A stretch of DNA of 64,000 bases from Candidatus Coprovivens excrementavium (GTDB lineage Bacteria > Bacillota_I > Bacilli_A > RF39 > UBA660). The notes beneath the pieces were generated by a model, which searched no databases, was not told the origin of the DNA, and saw only the letters and a program-made list of their open reading frames with translations. This document shows positions 33,699-42,412 of this stretch, one piece after another. Each line of letters begins with the position of its first letter. The stretch's first letter is position 1. Made by a program: the position numbers and the translations under genes. The DNA is taken from the NCBI GenBank assembly GCA_944363975.1, contig CALVVU010000002.1, forward strand, positions 217,225 to 281,224. Direction: 5' to 3'.

Positions 33699-34688
33699 GT
33701 GCCTAAAATAAGTGTTATAGTTCCTGTCTATAATTCATCTGAATTTTTAAGAACATGTCTAGATAGTTTAGTATCACAAACGTTAAAAGATTTAGAAATA
33801 ATTGTTATTGATGATTGTTCAACTGATAATAGCTTATCTATATTAAATGAATACTCCCAAAAATATCCTCAAATAAGAGTTTTTCATAACCAACAAAATA
33901 TAGGTCAAGGAGCAACCAGAAATAGGGGAATAAAATTAAGTACAGGGGAATATATTGGTTTTGTTGATAGTGATGATTACATAAATCCTCGTATGTTTGA
34001 AGATATGTATCACGAAACAATCATTCATAATCAACCAGATATTGTTACTACAGGTATCGTTTTCGTTAAAAATGATTGTTATGCCAACACCGATTTGAGT
34101 TACTTTGAACATAATTCAGGAAGAGAGATTGATTTTATTTCTAACCCAGATGCACTATGTGATGAATCACCTGCTGTATGGAATAAAATTTTCAAGAAAT
34201 CGTTTTTAGGGGATTACAAATTCTTAGAAAACTGTCTTTGGGAAGATGTTGCTTTTTCCTTTAGTAAATTAATTGAATCTGGTAAAGTAATTTTTCTTAA
34301 TAATCCTAATTACTTCTATCGTCGCAATTTAGAAAAAGGAATATCTGGACAAGCATATCAACAAAATAATCATCAATTTGATATCATTAAAGTTGCTGAT
34401 GCTATTTCAACTCATGCAAAAAAATGTCATCGTTACGAATTATTTAAACCTCAAATTAAACATCTCCAAATTGCAACTTGTTTTGAACGTTTAGAAGAAA
34501 TATCTAAATGGAATATTTCTCCTGAAGAAAAGAAAAAATTGCGTTTTAAAATGTATGATCTTGTCTATCAAAGATATGGTACTTTAGAAGATATTAATCA
34601 AGATCAACTAAGTATCAGAATATCACTTGATATTATTAAAGAATATAATACATACTGTCAAGAACAACAGACAAAGAAGGTCCTTTAA
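33699..34688 (+). CDS. Family 2 glycosyltransferase
   Basis: A 329-residue GT-A enzyme: ISVIVPVYNSSEFLRTCLDS (nucleotide-sugar start), IIVIDDCSTDNS, GATRNRGIKLSTGEYIGFVDSDDYI with the DSD metal motif, and LWEDVAFS as the acceptor-side acidic motif. It transfers a sugar to a surface polymer or lipid. The start is GTG 33699, 6 bases after AAGGAGTG; GTG 33690 lies in the SD. The acetyltransferase gene overlaps its stop by one base. Confidence 0.9.
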   Translation: MPKISVIVPVYNSSEFLRTCLDSLVSQTLKDLEIIVIDDCSTDNSLSILNEYSQKYPQIRVFHNQQNIGQGATRNRGIKLSTGEYIGFVDSDDYINPRMFEDMYHETIIHNQPDIVTTGIVFVKNDCYANTDLSYFEHNSGREIDFISNPDALCDESPAVWNKIFKKSFLGDYKFLENCLWEDVAFSFSKLIESGKVIFLNNPNYFYRRNLEKGISGQAYQQNNHQFDIIKVADAISTHAKKCHRYELFKPQIKHLQIATCFERLEEISKWNISPEEKKKLRFKMYDLVYQRYGTLEDINQDQLSIRISLDIIKEYNTYCQEQQTKKVL

Positions 34689-35125
34689 TGAACAATAATT
34701 ATCAATTAATCCCAGCTACCATCAATAATCTTCAATTATTAAAAGAATTTAAACTAAAAACAATTCTCAATAATGAAGAAAATATAAGTATAGAAGAAAA
34801 AAATAAAATATTAAAATATATTAATCAAACAACATCCCAATATATAAATGATTATCAATTAATAGTTGTTTCTAATAAAATAGTTGGTTGTTTACTACTT
34901 CGTGAATACGAAGACGGTAAACTTTTAGATGAATTATATCTCATACCAGAATACCGTAACCAGCATATTGGAACATCTATTATAATGAAGATAATATCTA
35001 CATTTCCAATTATCTATTTGTATGTATATAAAGAAAATAAAATAGCTCTTAATCTATACCTAAAATACCAATTTAAAATAATTGCTGAAACCAAATCTCG
35101 CTATTACATGCAATACAAAATCTAA
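34688..35125 (+). CDS. GNAT-family N-acetyltransferase
   Basis: A 145-residue GNAT protein: LDELYLIPEYRNQHIGTSIIMKII is the acetyl-CoA motif (RNQHIGTS in place of RxxGxG), and YLYVYKENKIALNLYLKYQF the C-terminal part. Start and stop overlap (TAATG) with the glycosyltransferase gene, so the pair probably works together, for example on a sugar amine, though that is inference. Confidence 0.85.
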   Translation: MNNNYQLIPATINNLQLLKEFKLKTILNNEENISIEEKNKILKYINQTTSQYINDYQLIVVSNKIVGCLLLREYEDGKLLDELYLIPEYRNQHIGTSIIMKIISTFPIIYLYVYKENKIALNLYLKYQFKIIAETKSRYYMQYKI

Positions 35126-35148
35126 AGTGACAAATATGTCATTTTTCT
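35125..35148 (+). terminator. Intrinsic terminator
   Basis: AAGTGACA and TGTCATTT (one G-T pair) with a short AT loop, followed by TTTCTTTTT. Confidence 0.7.
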
Positions 35149-35197
35149 TTTTGTCAAAAATGTTATAATACAGCTGATATTGAAAGAAGGGATTAGG

Positions 35198-36316
35198 ATG
35201 AACTACATTTCAGTTATTAAAACATCTTTTTATTTCTTTCCTATTATAGCTTTAATAATAACTATTCCATTTATTATAAGAAATTATCGTCGATATGGTT
35301 CTGTTCATAAACTAAGAACAATTATTGTTTATTCATTTATATTATATCTTTTAACAATTTATTTCTTAGTTATTATGCCATTACCAAGTATAGAAGAAGT
35401 AGCCCAATTAACTACGCCTAAAATAAATTTAATTCCATTTTCATTTATTACTGATTTTATTAAAGAAACTCCTCTTATTATAACAGAACCAAATACTTAT
35501 CTTTTAGCTCTTAAAGATTCATCCTTCTATGTTGTAATCTTTAATATAATTATGACCATCCCATTTGGTATGTATTTACGTTATTATTATAAATGTAGCT
35601 TAAAAAAAACTATATTTTTAAGTTTTTTACTAAGTTTATTCTTTGAAATAACCCAATTAACTGGTTTATATTTTATTTATCCTCGCTCATATCGTTTATT
35701 TGATATAGATGATTTAATATTAAACACTTTAGGTGGCCTACTAGGATATTTTATAATGGGAAAAACAAATAAATACTTACCAACTCGCGAAAAGATAGAT
35801 CAAGAATCATATACTAACGGAGAAACAGTATCTCCTTTAAGAAGATTAATGATTGCCATAATAGATATAATTTTTTATTTTTTCTTTATTATTCTATTAA
35901 GTATTTTTATTCAAAAATATCTCTTATTAATCAGTTTTATTCTTTATTATATAATAATCCCCTTAATATGGGATGGTAAAACTATTGGAAGTAACTTCTT
36001 AAAAGTAAAAAGAAATTTTAATAAAAGAAAATTACTAAATACATTTTTATATCCTATATTTAAACTTGTTTATTATCTTATTATGCCAAATCTTGCTTTG
36101 TACATTGTAATATTTCTTTTAGCAAAGATAAATCATTTTATAACTTTTGTTATTTTAGTAGGTTTTATTTTTCTTTATTTATCATTTTACTTAGGCAACA
36201 TTATTTTCTTATTTATCTCTAAAACGATGTTTTATGATTCCTTATTTTCCTTAGAATATCAAAGTACTATAACAAAAAAGAAGGAAAATTTGCCAAACAA
36301 TAATGAAAGTGTTTAA
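35198..36316 (+). CDS. VanZ-like domain fused to an RDD domain
   Basis: A 372-residue membrane protein. The first part (about 1-195) has the VanZ elements INLIPF, LFFEITQLTGLYFIYPRSYR-like region (FEITQ) and FDIDDLILNTLGGLLGY. After a polar linker, PLRRLMIAIIDIIFYFFF and WDGKTIGSNFLKVK are the RDD domain signature. VanZ proteins can confer low-level teicoplanin resistance; RDD proteins are small membrane proteins linked to transport. ATG 35198 follows AAGGGA; the upstream TTG start is rejected. Confidence 0.88.
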   Translation: MNYISVIKTSFYFFPIIALIITIPFIIRNYRRYGSVHKLRTIIVYSFILYLLTIYFLVIMPLPSIEEVAQLTTPKINLIPFSFITDFIKETPLIITEPNTYLLALKDSSFYVVIFNIIMTIPFGMYLRYYYKCSLKKTIFLSFLLSLFFEITQLTGLYFIYPRSYRLFDIDDLILNTLGGLLGYFIMGKTNKYLPTREKIDQESYTNGETVSPLRRLMIAIIDIIFYFFFIILLSIFIQKYLLLISFILYYIIIPLIWDGKTIGSNFLKVKRNFNKRKLLNTFLYPIFKLVYYLIMPNLALYIVIFLLAKINHFITFVILVGFIFLYLSFYLGNIIFLFISKTMFYDSLFSLEYQSTITKKKENLPNNNESV

Positions 36317-36423
36317 ATATCATGTACATAAAAAAAGACATCTATGCAACCAAAAGCAACTAATAGTTGGTAGTATCTTCATTATTAATAAGTGAAAATA
36401 CTATAAAGGAGTAAATATATAGT

Positions 36424-37092
36424 ATGAAAAAACAAGCTATTACTAATTTAACGATGATATTATGGATTTTTTTAATCGGAAGTTTCTTTGGCTTCATCTA
36501 CGAAAACTTATTAATGATTATTAAAGGTCATCCTGCTTTAAGACAAGGACTTATTTACGAACCATTAATACCTATTTATGGTATTGGTTCAATAGTTTTT
36601 TATCTATTTTATAAAAATATTCATTTAGATAATAAATCATTAATTATTAAAATAATAATTATCTTTATCTTATCCTTCTTTTTAGGTGGTATAACAGAGT
36701 ATATGGGATCATTTATTCAAGAAAAAATATTTAAAACCATATCATGGGACTATTCTTATTTAAAATTTGATTTACATGGACGAACTAGTCTATTACATGC
36801 TAGCATATGGGGGATAATGGGAGTAATATTCTATTTTCTAATATTACCATTACTTAAAAAAATTAAGAATATAACTAAGACTCACCAAGGTAAGATAATA
36901 ACAATTATAATGAGTATTATTCTCTTATTTGATTGTACAATATCTATATTAGCATGTAATAGACGTACCGAAAGAAGAACCAATGAAAAGCCAAGTAACA
37001 TAATAGAAGAGTACTTAGATTATCGTTATCCAGATGAATATATTGATTCAATATATAATAATGCTACTGAAGTAATAAATATTAAATCATAA
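36424..37092 (+). CDS. CmpB-like membrane protein (putative ABC type IV permease family)
   Basis: A 222-residue protein with about five helices. Motifs GFIYENLLMIIKGHPALRQG, GGITEYMGSFIQEK, SWDYSYLKFDLHGR and SIWGIMGVIF match the CmpB-like family named putative ABC-transporter type IV, though no ATPase is near. SD AAAGGAG is 12 bases from the ATG, longer than usual. A convergent terminator separates it from the minus-strand gene. Confidence 0.85.
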   Translation: MKKQAITNLTMILWIFLIGSFFGFIYENLLMIIKGHPALRQGLIYEPLIPIYGIGSIVFYLFYKNIHLDNKSLIIKIIIIFILSFFLGGITEYMGSFIQEKIFKTISWDYSYLKFDLHGRTSLLHASIWGIMGVIFYFLILPLLKKIKNITKTHQGKIITIIMSIILLFDCTISILACNRRTERRTNEKPSNIIEEYLDYRYPDEYIDSIYNNATEVINIKS

Positions 37093-37118
37093 AAAAAGCA
37101 AGAATCTCTTGCTTTTTT
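37092..37118. terminator. Bidirectional terminator
   Basis: AAAAAAGCAAGA (37092-37103) and TCTTGCTTTTTT (37107-37118); it serves the converging genes on both strands. Confidence 0.9.
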
Positions 37119-37515
37119 ATAATGTCTTAGTATCTTTTTTACCTAAATCTAATTGATTAGTTAAAGCAAATAATTTGTTGTATTCGTCCTTTTGTGCTTT
37201 ATAAACTGCATAAGCATGTCCATAGTCCATAAAATCAGGTGAAAATGCTATTGCTGATTTTACATCACTTGGTGACATTGTATCAACTAAATCTAACACA
37301 GCTTCGTTTTCCTTAGCACCATATGATTGAATAATCGCTTCTTTTACTGTATTTTTATTAGCGTTTATTTCTTCATCGGCTACCAAACTCATTCCACTAG
37401 CTGCTGCTGCGATTGCTGCAATAACATGTGGTTGTGTTAAATCAGCATCATTATGGACAAATAGATTCTTCGAAGAACTTCTAATCATCATTTCTGTTCT
37501 TTGTGTATCATTCAT
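37117..37515 (-). CDS. Unknown soluble protein, 132 aa
   Basis: A lone minus-strand gene with a textbook SD (GGAGGTAAGG) 4 bases before its ATG. The protein is unusually Ala-rich for this genome (VIAAIAAAASGMSLV) and has no signal peptide, helix across the membrane, or known motif. The two halves (NTVKEAIIQSYGAKENEAVL and DVKSAIAFSPDFMDYGHAY) suggest a small helical domain. The good SD and different composition suggest a strongly expressed, perhaps acquired gene. Function unknown. Confidence 0.75.
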   Translation of the reverse strand: MNDTQRTEMMIRSSSKNLFVHNDADLTQPHVIAAIAAAASGMSLVADEEINANKNTVKEAIIQSYGAKENEAVLDLVDTMSPSDVKSAIAFSPDFMDYGHAYAVYKAQKDEYNKLFALTNQLDLGKKDTKTL

Positions 37516-37704
37516 AACCTTACCTCCATATTCAATATATCATTACAAGTAAAAAAAGTAAATAAAAGCTCTTATATTTTGAAACAATTTAACAGTATTA
37601 AATTAATCACTAGAATTATAAGAATTTATAATTGATGATAAAATTTTAAAATTTTAATAAACAAGAAACTTATATTTATTGATATTGTTCCAATTTAAAT
37701 AAAG
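37516..37704. other. AT-rich intergenic stretch
   Basis: About 190 bases of very AT-rich DNA between the divergent minus-strand gene and the leader promoter. It must hold the promoter of the minus-strand gene; no ORF, repeat or RNA was recognised. Confidence 0.6.
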
Positions 37705-37733
37705 TTGACAAAATAAAAAAATTAGTGTATTTT
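37705..37733 (+). promoter_or_regulatory. Sigma-A promoter for the structured leader
   Basis: TTGACA (37705-37710), 17 bases, TATTTT (37728-37733) with a TG just before the -10. Transcription would start near 37740, giving a leader of about 215 bases. Confidence 0.75.
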
Positions 37734-37770
37734 AAAACCAAGCACCGAGTGCTAAGAAAGGAAAATTATC

Positions 37771-37830
37771 ATGAGTTATCTTATTCTTAATATTCGTAGA
37801 CGTGGTATGATAACACTTGTCATGCGGTAA
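37771..37830 (+). CDS. Leader peptide ORF, 19 aa
   Basis: ATG 37771 to TAA 37828-37830 behind AAAGGA; the peptide is MSYLILNIRRRGMITLVMR. It has three consecutive Arg codons and ends in Arg. Codons 15-17 (ACA CTT GTC) form one arm of a hairpin downstream. Length, position in a hairpin-rich leader and a good SD all fit a regulatory leader peptide (amino-acid or ribosome-drug sensing); no known leader is claimed. Confidence 0.6.
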   Translation: MSYLILNIRRRGMITLVMR

Positions 37831-37934
37831 AAAAATCGCAGATACAAGTGTTTTTAGTCATGCCTGTATCTGCAAAGGATAAGATAGTTTATTTAATAAA
37901 TTAATACCTATGCAAATACAGCATAGGTATTTTT
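37812..37934 (+). promoter_or_regulatory. Leader RNA with exclusive hairpins and a terminator
   Basis: AACACTTGT (37812-37820, in the leader ORF) pairs with ACAAGTGTT (37844-37852), followed by T: a terminator-like hairpin. GCAGATACA (37838-37846) instead pairs with TGTATCTGC (37865-37873), using part of the same bases. TATCTTAT (37777-37784) can pair with ATAAGATA (37879-37886). A strong terminator follows: AATACCTATGC (37903-37913), loop, GCATAGGTATT (37921-37931), T. Together this is the form of a translation-dependent attenuator before the M20 peptidase gene. Confidence 0.65.
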
Positions 37935-37956
37935 ATTTAAAAAGGAGTGGTTACAA

Positions 37957-39021
37957 ATGTTATCAAAAATAATAAATACATTAAAAGAACTATTGAAATA
38001 TTATACTCATCAAGATAATCCTGAGGCCTTTGAGCAGTTATTTTCATATATAAAAAAACATCTCAATAGTCAATTATATTATCAAGAATATACTTTTAAT
38101 AATAAAAAATCTTTAGTTATCTCTAATACTAAAGAATATGAATTAGATATAATTTTTGGAACTCATATCGATGTTGTTCCAATCGAAGATTATACTATTT
38201 CCGAAGATAAAGAAAATATATATGGACGTGGAACAATCGATATGAAAGGAAGTGTCGCAGTCTTACTCGAACTATTTAATAATTTAAATACATCCAAAAA
38301 AGTTGCTTTGTTTATTACTTCTGATGAAGAAATTGATGGTAATTGCACAAAAGAATTATTAAAAATATATCATTCATCATTAGCAATTATTCCTGATGGT
38401 GGAACTAATTTTAATTTAATAAAAGAAGAAAAAGGTCTTCTTCAATTAGAAGTAAGTATTCAAACAAAATCAGCTCATTCATCTCAGCCATTTAACGGCG
38501 AAAATGCTATTGTCTCTTTATATAATATTTATCAATCATTAATTTCTAAATATCCTTTGCCTCAAAGTGAAAATGATTATCGTACATCGATTAATTTATC
38601 TATTCTTAATGGTGGCACTGCCAATAATCAAGTACCTTCAAAAGCTTCTATGGTTTTAGATATAAGGCATATTGCTAAAGATTCAAAAAAAGAAATAATC
38701 GCCTTTATTAAAAAATTAAATTCAAAATTATCTCTTAAAATATTACTAGAAGGACCCGTTTTTAAAACTTCTTTAAAGAATGATGAAATTCAAAGATTTA
38801 TTAATATTTCTCAACAAGTACTAAAAAGACCAATCAAGGTATTAGGATGTGAATCAACTTCAGATGCGGTTTATTTTAGTGAACATAATATACCAACAAT
38901 CATTATGAATCCTGAGGGATATTATGCACATTGTCAAAATGAATATGTTAATAAAAAAAGTCTTTATAAACTATATAAAATCTATGAAAAATTTTTAGAA
39001 AGTGGTGATAATAATGAATAA
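37957..39021 (+). CDS. M20-family peptidase/deacylase (ArgE/DapE type)
   Basis: A 354-residue zinc hydrolase: GTHIDVVP (metal His, catalytic Asp), GRGTIDMKG (bridging Asp), TSDEEIDG (catalytic and metal Glu pair), and a C-terminal YYAHCQNEYV (metal His). A lid domain interrupts the fold at about 165-275. The family removes acyl groups from amino acids or cleaves dipeptides. Expression is probably set by the upstream leader. The acetyltransferase gene overlaps its end by 8 bases. Confidence 0.9.
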   Translation: MLSKIINTLKELLKYYTHQDNPEAFEQLFSYIKKHLNSQLYYQEYTFNNKKSLVISNTKEYELDIIFGTHIDVVPIEDYTISEDKENIYGRGTIDMKGSVAVLLELFNNLNTSKKVALFITSDEEIDGNCTKELLKIYHSSLAIIPDGGTNFNLIKEEKGLLQLEVSIQTKSAHSSQPFNGENAIVSLYNIYQSLISKYPLPQSENDYRTSINLSILNGGTANNQVPSKASMVLDIRHIAKDSKKEIIAFIKKLNSKLSLKILLEGPVFKTSLKNDEIQRFINISQQVLKRPIKVLGCESTSDAVYFSEHNIPTIIMNPEGYYAHCQNEYVNKKSLYKLYKIYEKFLESGDNNE

Positions 39022-39709
39022 ATTCGAATTAATTTTAAAAGATAAATCTAAATTAAAAATCTGGGAATACTTAGATAATGGTTGTGCTATTGGTACTATG
39101 GGGTATAGTGAGGAAAATATTCCTTTACTCCAAAAATTATTAGAATCATTTGCTGAACAATACGGCGAAATAATTGACTATGATGCAGCTAAAGAAGAAC
39201 TTTTGCTATATGAAAATAAAGGAAAGTTATTTATATATTTTGATCAGTTAGGTAATCCTATTTCAATGAATGGTTGTATCTATGATTATGATAATGAAAC
39301 GGTTGAATTCCATAGCATCGAAGAAAAGCCATTAAAAAACTTATATTTTTATGGTTTATCAACTATTCCTAAATATAGGGGACAAGGAGCTTGTAGAACT
39401 CTGATTAAATATGCTATTGCTTTTGCTAAGTACAATAATTTTGATTATGTTTACGCTAGAACTGATTTAGTAAATTCTAATTCGGAATGGTTAATGAAAA
39501 AAGCCGGAATGGAAGTTTGTACATTTGACGACACCATAATTGCTGAATGGGTTCCTGTAACAGCAGAGTATGGCGATTATAGATTACATATGTGGAAACC
39601 ATTGCATGAAGGATTATATCTTCTTCCAACTACTAAAGCTATTTATGCTCAAAATGATTCACAGAGAAATATTATTACTGAAATAGGTCCGACAAAAAAA
39701 TTAGCTTAA
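39014..39709 (+). CDS. GNAT-family acetyltransferase, 231 aa
   Basis: The GNAT core is in the second half: LSTIPKYRGQGACRTLIKYAIAFA is the acetyl-CoA motif A (YRGQGA), then DYVYARTDLVNSNSEWLMKKAGM. The N-terminal 90 residues look like an extra domain, with YDAAKEELLLYENKGKLFIY, perhaps for substrate binding. ATG 39014 after GGTGAT lies inside the end of the M20 gene, so the deacylase and acetyltransferase are a coupled pair, possibly acting in opposite directions on one amine. Confidence 0.85.
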   Translation: MNKFELILKDKSKLKIWEYLDNGCAIGTMGYSEENIPLLQKLLESFAEQYGEIIDYDAAKEELLLYENKGKLFIYFDQLGNPISMNGCIYDYDNETVEFHSIEEKPLKNLYFYGLSTIPKYRGQGACRTLIKYAIAFAKYNNFDYVYARTDLVNSNSEWLMKKAGMEVCTFDDTIIAEWVPVTAEYGDYRLHMWKPLHEGLYLLPTTKAIYAQNDSQRNIITEIGPTKKLA

Positions 39710-39777
39710 TTATATTGTTTTTCACGTTTCTTTATGATAAAGTAATATTGATAATAATAAAGTACAAAGGTGATAAA

Positions 39778-40467
39778 ATGGAAACATTTACAGCAATATA
39801 TAACACTATTTGGTTTCAAGCACTTTTAAAATTAGTACTCGGTGCTCTTTTAACGGGTATTATCGGTTTAGAAAGATCATCCTTGAATAAACCAGCAGGT
39901 TTTGGTACCCACGCTATTCTAGGTGTAAGTGCAGTTTTAATTGTATTATGCAGTGAATATTTAGGTTATCTATATGACATTGATATCTCCCGTATTCCAG
40001 CTCAATTATTATCTGGAATCGGTTTTATCGGTGCTGGGACAATAATACGTAATGGTGTCAATGTTAAAGGAGTAACAACAGCAGCAGGTTTATTTTCCGT
40101 AACTTGTATCGGTATGAGTGTAGGTGCTGGATACTACATCGGAGCTATTCTAGCTACAATCATTGTTTATCTAATTCTTGCTTATTCTCATAATATTTCA
40201 GATAAATTCGAAAGATTTAATATTATCGATTTAGAATTAAAGATAACTGATGATGTTAATAAAACAATTGCTAATATTGAAGATTATTTTGCTACTAAAA
40301 AAATCGAAATTAAAGGTATAAAAAGACCCGACAAGAAAGAAAAAGCAAAAGGCGAAGAAATTATTGAAATATATGGTGATTACGATGCTCGTCAAGTCAA
40401 AAAAAATCAAATTATTACTGATTTAATTTCGATGAATAATATTAGCGAAGTAAATGACCAAGAATAA
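39778..40467 (+). CDS. MgtC/SapB-family membrane protein
   Basis: A 229-residue protein with the MgtC membrane domain (about 10-150): GALLTGIIGLERSSLNKPAG, QLLSGIGFIGAGTIIRNGVNVKGVTTAAGLF and CIGMSVGAGYY. A soluble C-terminal domain (about 165-229) follows. Family members affect magnesium homeostasis, phosphate or ATP-synthase activity. ATG 39778 after AAGGTGAT is chosen; the open frame upstream covers the promoter. Confidence 0.9.
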   Translation: METFTAIYNTIWFQALLKLVLGALLTGIIGLERSSLNKPAGFGTHAILGVSAVLIVLCSEYLGYLYDIDISRIPAQLLSGIGFIGAGTIIRNGVNVKGVTTAAGLFSVTCIGMSVGAGYYIGAILATIIVYLILAYSHNISDKFERFNIIDLELKITDDVNKTIANIEDYFATKKIEIKGIKRPDKKEKAKGEEIIEIYGDYDARQVKKNQIITDLISMNNISEVNDQE

Positions 40468-40468
40468 A

Positions 40469-40496
40469 AAATAATTGAGCAATCAATTATTTTTTT
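40469..40496 (+). terminator. Intrinsic terminator of the MgtC gene
   Basis: AAATAATTGA (40469-40478), loop GCAA, TCAATTATTT (40483-40492), T run. Confidence 0.85.
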
Positions 40497-40497
40497 A

Positions 40498-40545
40498 TTG
40501 ACTTTAAATAGTAAAATGATATAATTAAGCTGATAATAATTATCA
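40498..40545 (+). promoter_or_regulatory. Promoter with a perfect 7-1-7 Fur-type box
   Basis: TTGACT (40498-40503), 16 bases, TATAAT (40520-40525), then TGATAAT-A-ATTATCA (40531-40545) over the expected start point. The 15-mer is an exact Fur/PerR-class palindrome. Position implies autorepression of the downstream regulator and its operon. Confidence 0.85.
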
Positions 40546-40558
40546 ATAAGGAAAGAAT

Positions 40559-40948
40559 ATGGAAACAAGAAATACAAAACAAAAAGAAACAATTAAAGTA
40601 ATATTATCTCGTCCTGAAAATCGTCTTCATCCAACGATTAACGAAATAATCAAAATGGTTGAAAAAGAAGATAATTCTATTGGACAAGCGACTATATATC
40701 GTCAAGTAAATCGCTTAGTCAAAGATAATATTTTAAAACGAATACCTACTAAAGAAGGATTTCGTTATGATATTACCAGTTTTTTACATGGTCATTTTGT
40801 TTGTCAAAAATGTGGTCGTATTATTGACTTATATGATAAAAATTATCAAGTATTAATTACTGAGTTAGAAAATAAATATTCTATTAAAATTCATGAATCT
40901 AATTTAATAAATGAAGGTATATGTGAGGAATGTAATGGCAAAGTATAA
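40559..40948 (+). CDS. Fur-family regulator, PerR-like
   Basis: A 129-residue winged-helix regulator. Candidate regulatory metal ligands are H24, D71, H77, H79 and D90 (in GRIID), the His/Asp set of peroxide sensor PerR, where Fur has Glu at the last position. Structural zinc cysteines are C82-x2-C85 and C122-x2-C125. Peroxide sensing by His oxidation is known for PerR and inferred here. It overlaps the hydrogenase gene by 14 bases and lies upstream of rubrerythrin, a usual PerR target. Confidence 0.88.
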   Translation: METRNTKQKETIKVILSRPENRLHPTINEIIKMVEKEDNSIGQATIYRQVNRLVKDNILKRIPTKEGFRYDITSFLHGHFVCQKCGRIIDLYDKNYQVLITELENKYSIKIHESNLINEGICEECNGKV

Positions 40949-42383
40949 ATGTGATATATGTAATCAAATAGTAGAAATTGAAGATATAGACAAAATAGAC
41001 AGCTGTCCTATGTGTCATATAGATAAATCATTTCTTCAAAAAGCAGGAGAAGAATTACCACAATTAAAACCAATTGAAGGACCAATTCCTATTTCAAAGG
41101 ACAATCCAGGAATTGAAAGAATAGAAGAAAAATGCATAAAGTGTGGTTTATGTTCTAAAATATGCCAAAATAATGTCGGTATTCATTATGACCCAAATAC
41201 GGCAAAAGAACCAGTTTGTTTATCATGTGGGCAATGTATTTTGAATTGTCCTGTTGGAGCAATAGTTCCTAAATATACGTATCAAAAAGTATTAAATTAT
41301 ATTAATGATACTGATAAAATCGTTGTTGCTTTTACTTCACCTGCCGTACGTGTAGCTTTAGGTGAAGAGTTTAAAAGCCTTAAAAACAATGTTGAAGGAC
41401 AAATGGTTAGTGCTCTAAAAGAATTAGGTTTTGATTATGTTTTAGATACAACCTTTGGAGCAGATTTGACAATAATGGAAGAAGCTAGTGAATTAATCGA
41501 AAGAATTAAGAAAAAAGAATTGCTTCCTCAATTTACTAGTTGTTGCCCAGCATGGGTTAGATATCTTGAAATATATCATCCATCTTTAACAAAGTATTTA
41601 TCAACTTGCAAAAGTCCAATCGGTATGCAAGGAACAATGATAAAAACTTATTATAGTGAAATGCTAGATATTCCTAAAGAAAAAATAATTTCTGTAGCTA
41701 TTACTCCTTGTACAGCTAAGAAAAGTGAAATTAAACTAGATCCAGTATATACAGATTATGTTCTAACAACAAGTGAACTAGCCATAATGATTAGAGAAAA
41801 AGAATTGGACTTTAACAACTTAAAAAACTCTAACTTCGATAACATCATGGCTCGTGGTAGTGGATCTGGGGTAATATTCGGTAGTAGTGGAGGAGTAACC
41901 GAAGCTGCTATAAGAACTGCTTACTATTTCCTAACCAACCAAAAACCACCTCAAAAGTTATTAGAATTTCATGAAGTAAGAGGTTATCAAAATACTAAAG
42001 AAGCTAACGTGAAAATTGGTGATTTAGAGTTGAAATTATTAGTTGTTTATGGTATGAATAATATTGAACCTCTATTAAATGATTTAGAACATAATAAATT
42101 GAATTATCATTTTATAGAAGTGATGAACTGTCCAGGAGGATGTGTTGGTGGAGGAGGGCAACCTCTAGGAGTTATTTCTAAACAACAAGAAATTAATGAA
42201 AAAAGATCTCAATCTTTATATAACGAAGATAATAGTTTAGAAATAAGAAATAGCTATGAAAATCCAGATATAATAGATATTTATCATTGTTATTTAGACA
42301 AACCACTAAGTAATAAAGCTCATGAATTATTACATACAAAATATCAAGACCGAAGTAGTATATTAGGAGATAAAACTCCTTAA
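40935..42383 (+). CDS. [FeFe] hydrogenase with N-terminal rubredoxin-like knuckle
   Basis: A 482-residue iron hydrogenase. C6, C9, C24, C27 form a rubredoxin- or zinc-ribbon-like site, followed by two 4Fe-4S motifs (C67-C70-C73-C77 and C95-C98-C101-C105). H-cluster motifs are TSCCPAW (201-207), TPCTAKKSE (257-264) and MNCPGGCVGGGGQP (397-410). The canonical L2 Met is replaced by Thr. SD GTGAGG lies inside the PerR gene. It either makes H2 or serves as an electron sensor/oxidant sink; maturases HydEFG are not in the window. Co-transcription with a PerR-like repressor is notable. Confidence 0.92.
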   Translation: MAKYKCDICNQIVEIEDIDKIDSCPMCHIDKSFLQKAGEELPQLKPIEGPIPISKDNPGIERIEEKCIKCGLCSKICQNNVGIHYDPNTAKEPVCLSCGQCILNCPVGAIVPKYTYQKVLNYINDTDKIVVAFTSPAVRVALGEEFKSLKNNVEGQMVSALKELGFDYVLDTTFGADLTIMEEASELIERIKKKELLPQFTSCCPAWVRYLEIYHPSLTKYLSTCKSPIGMQGTMIKTYYSEMLDIPKEKIISVAITPCTAKKSEIKLDPVYTDYVLTTSELAIMIREKELDFNNLKNSNFDNIMARGSGSGVIFGSSGGVTEAAIRTAYYFLTNQKPPQKLLEFHEVRGYQNTKEANVKIGDLELKLLVVYGMNNIEPLLNDLEHNKLNYHFIEVMNCPGGCVGGGGQPLGVISKQQEINEKRSQSLYNEDNSLEIRNSYENPDIIDIYHCYLDKPLSNKAHELLHTKYQDRSSILGDKTP

Positions 42384-42412
42384 TATAAATAAATTAAGAA
42401 AGAAGGATTAAA

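Noticed and set aside
36340..36372. GCAACCAAAAGCAACTAATAGTTGG region as terminator of the VanZ-RDD gene
   Set aside because: Arms pair (CAACTAATAGTTG) but no T run follows, so it does not fit an intrinsic terminator.
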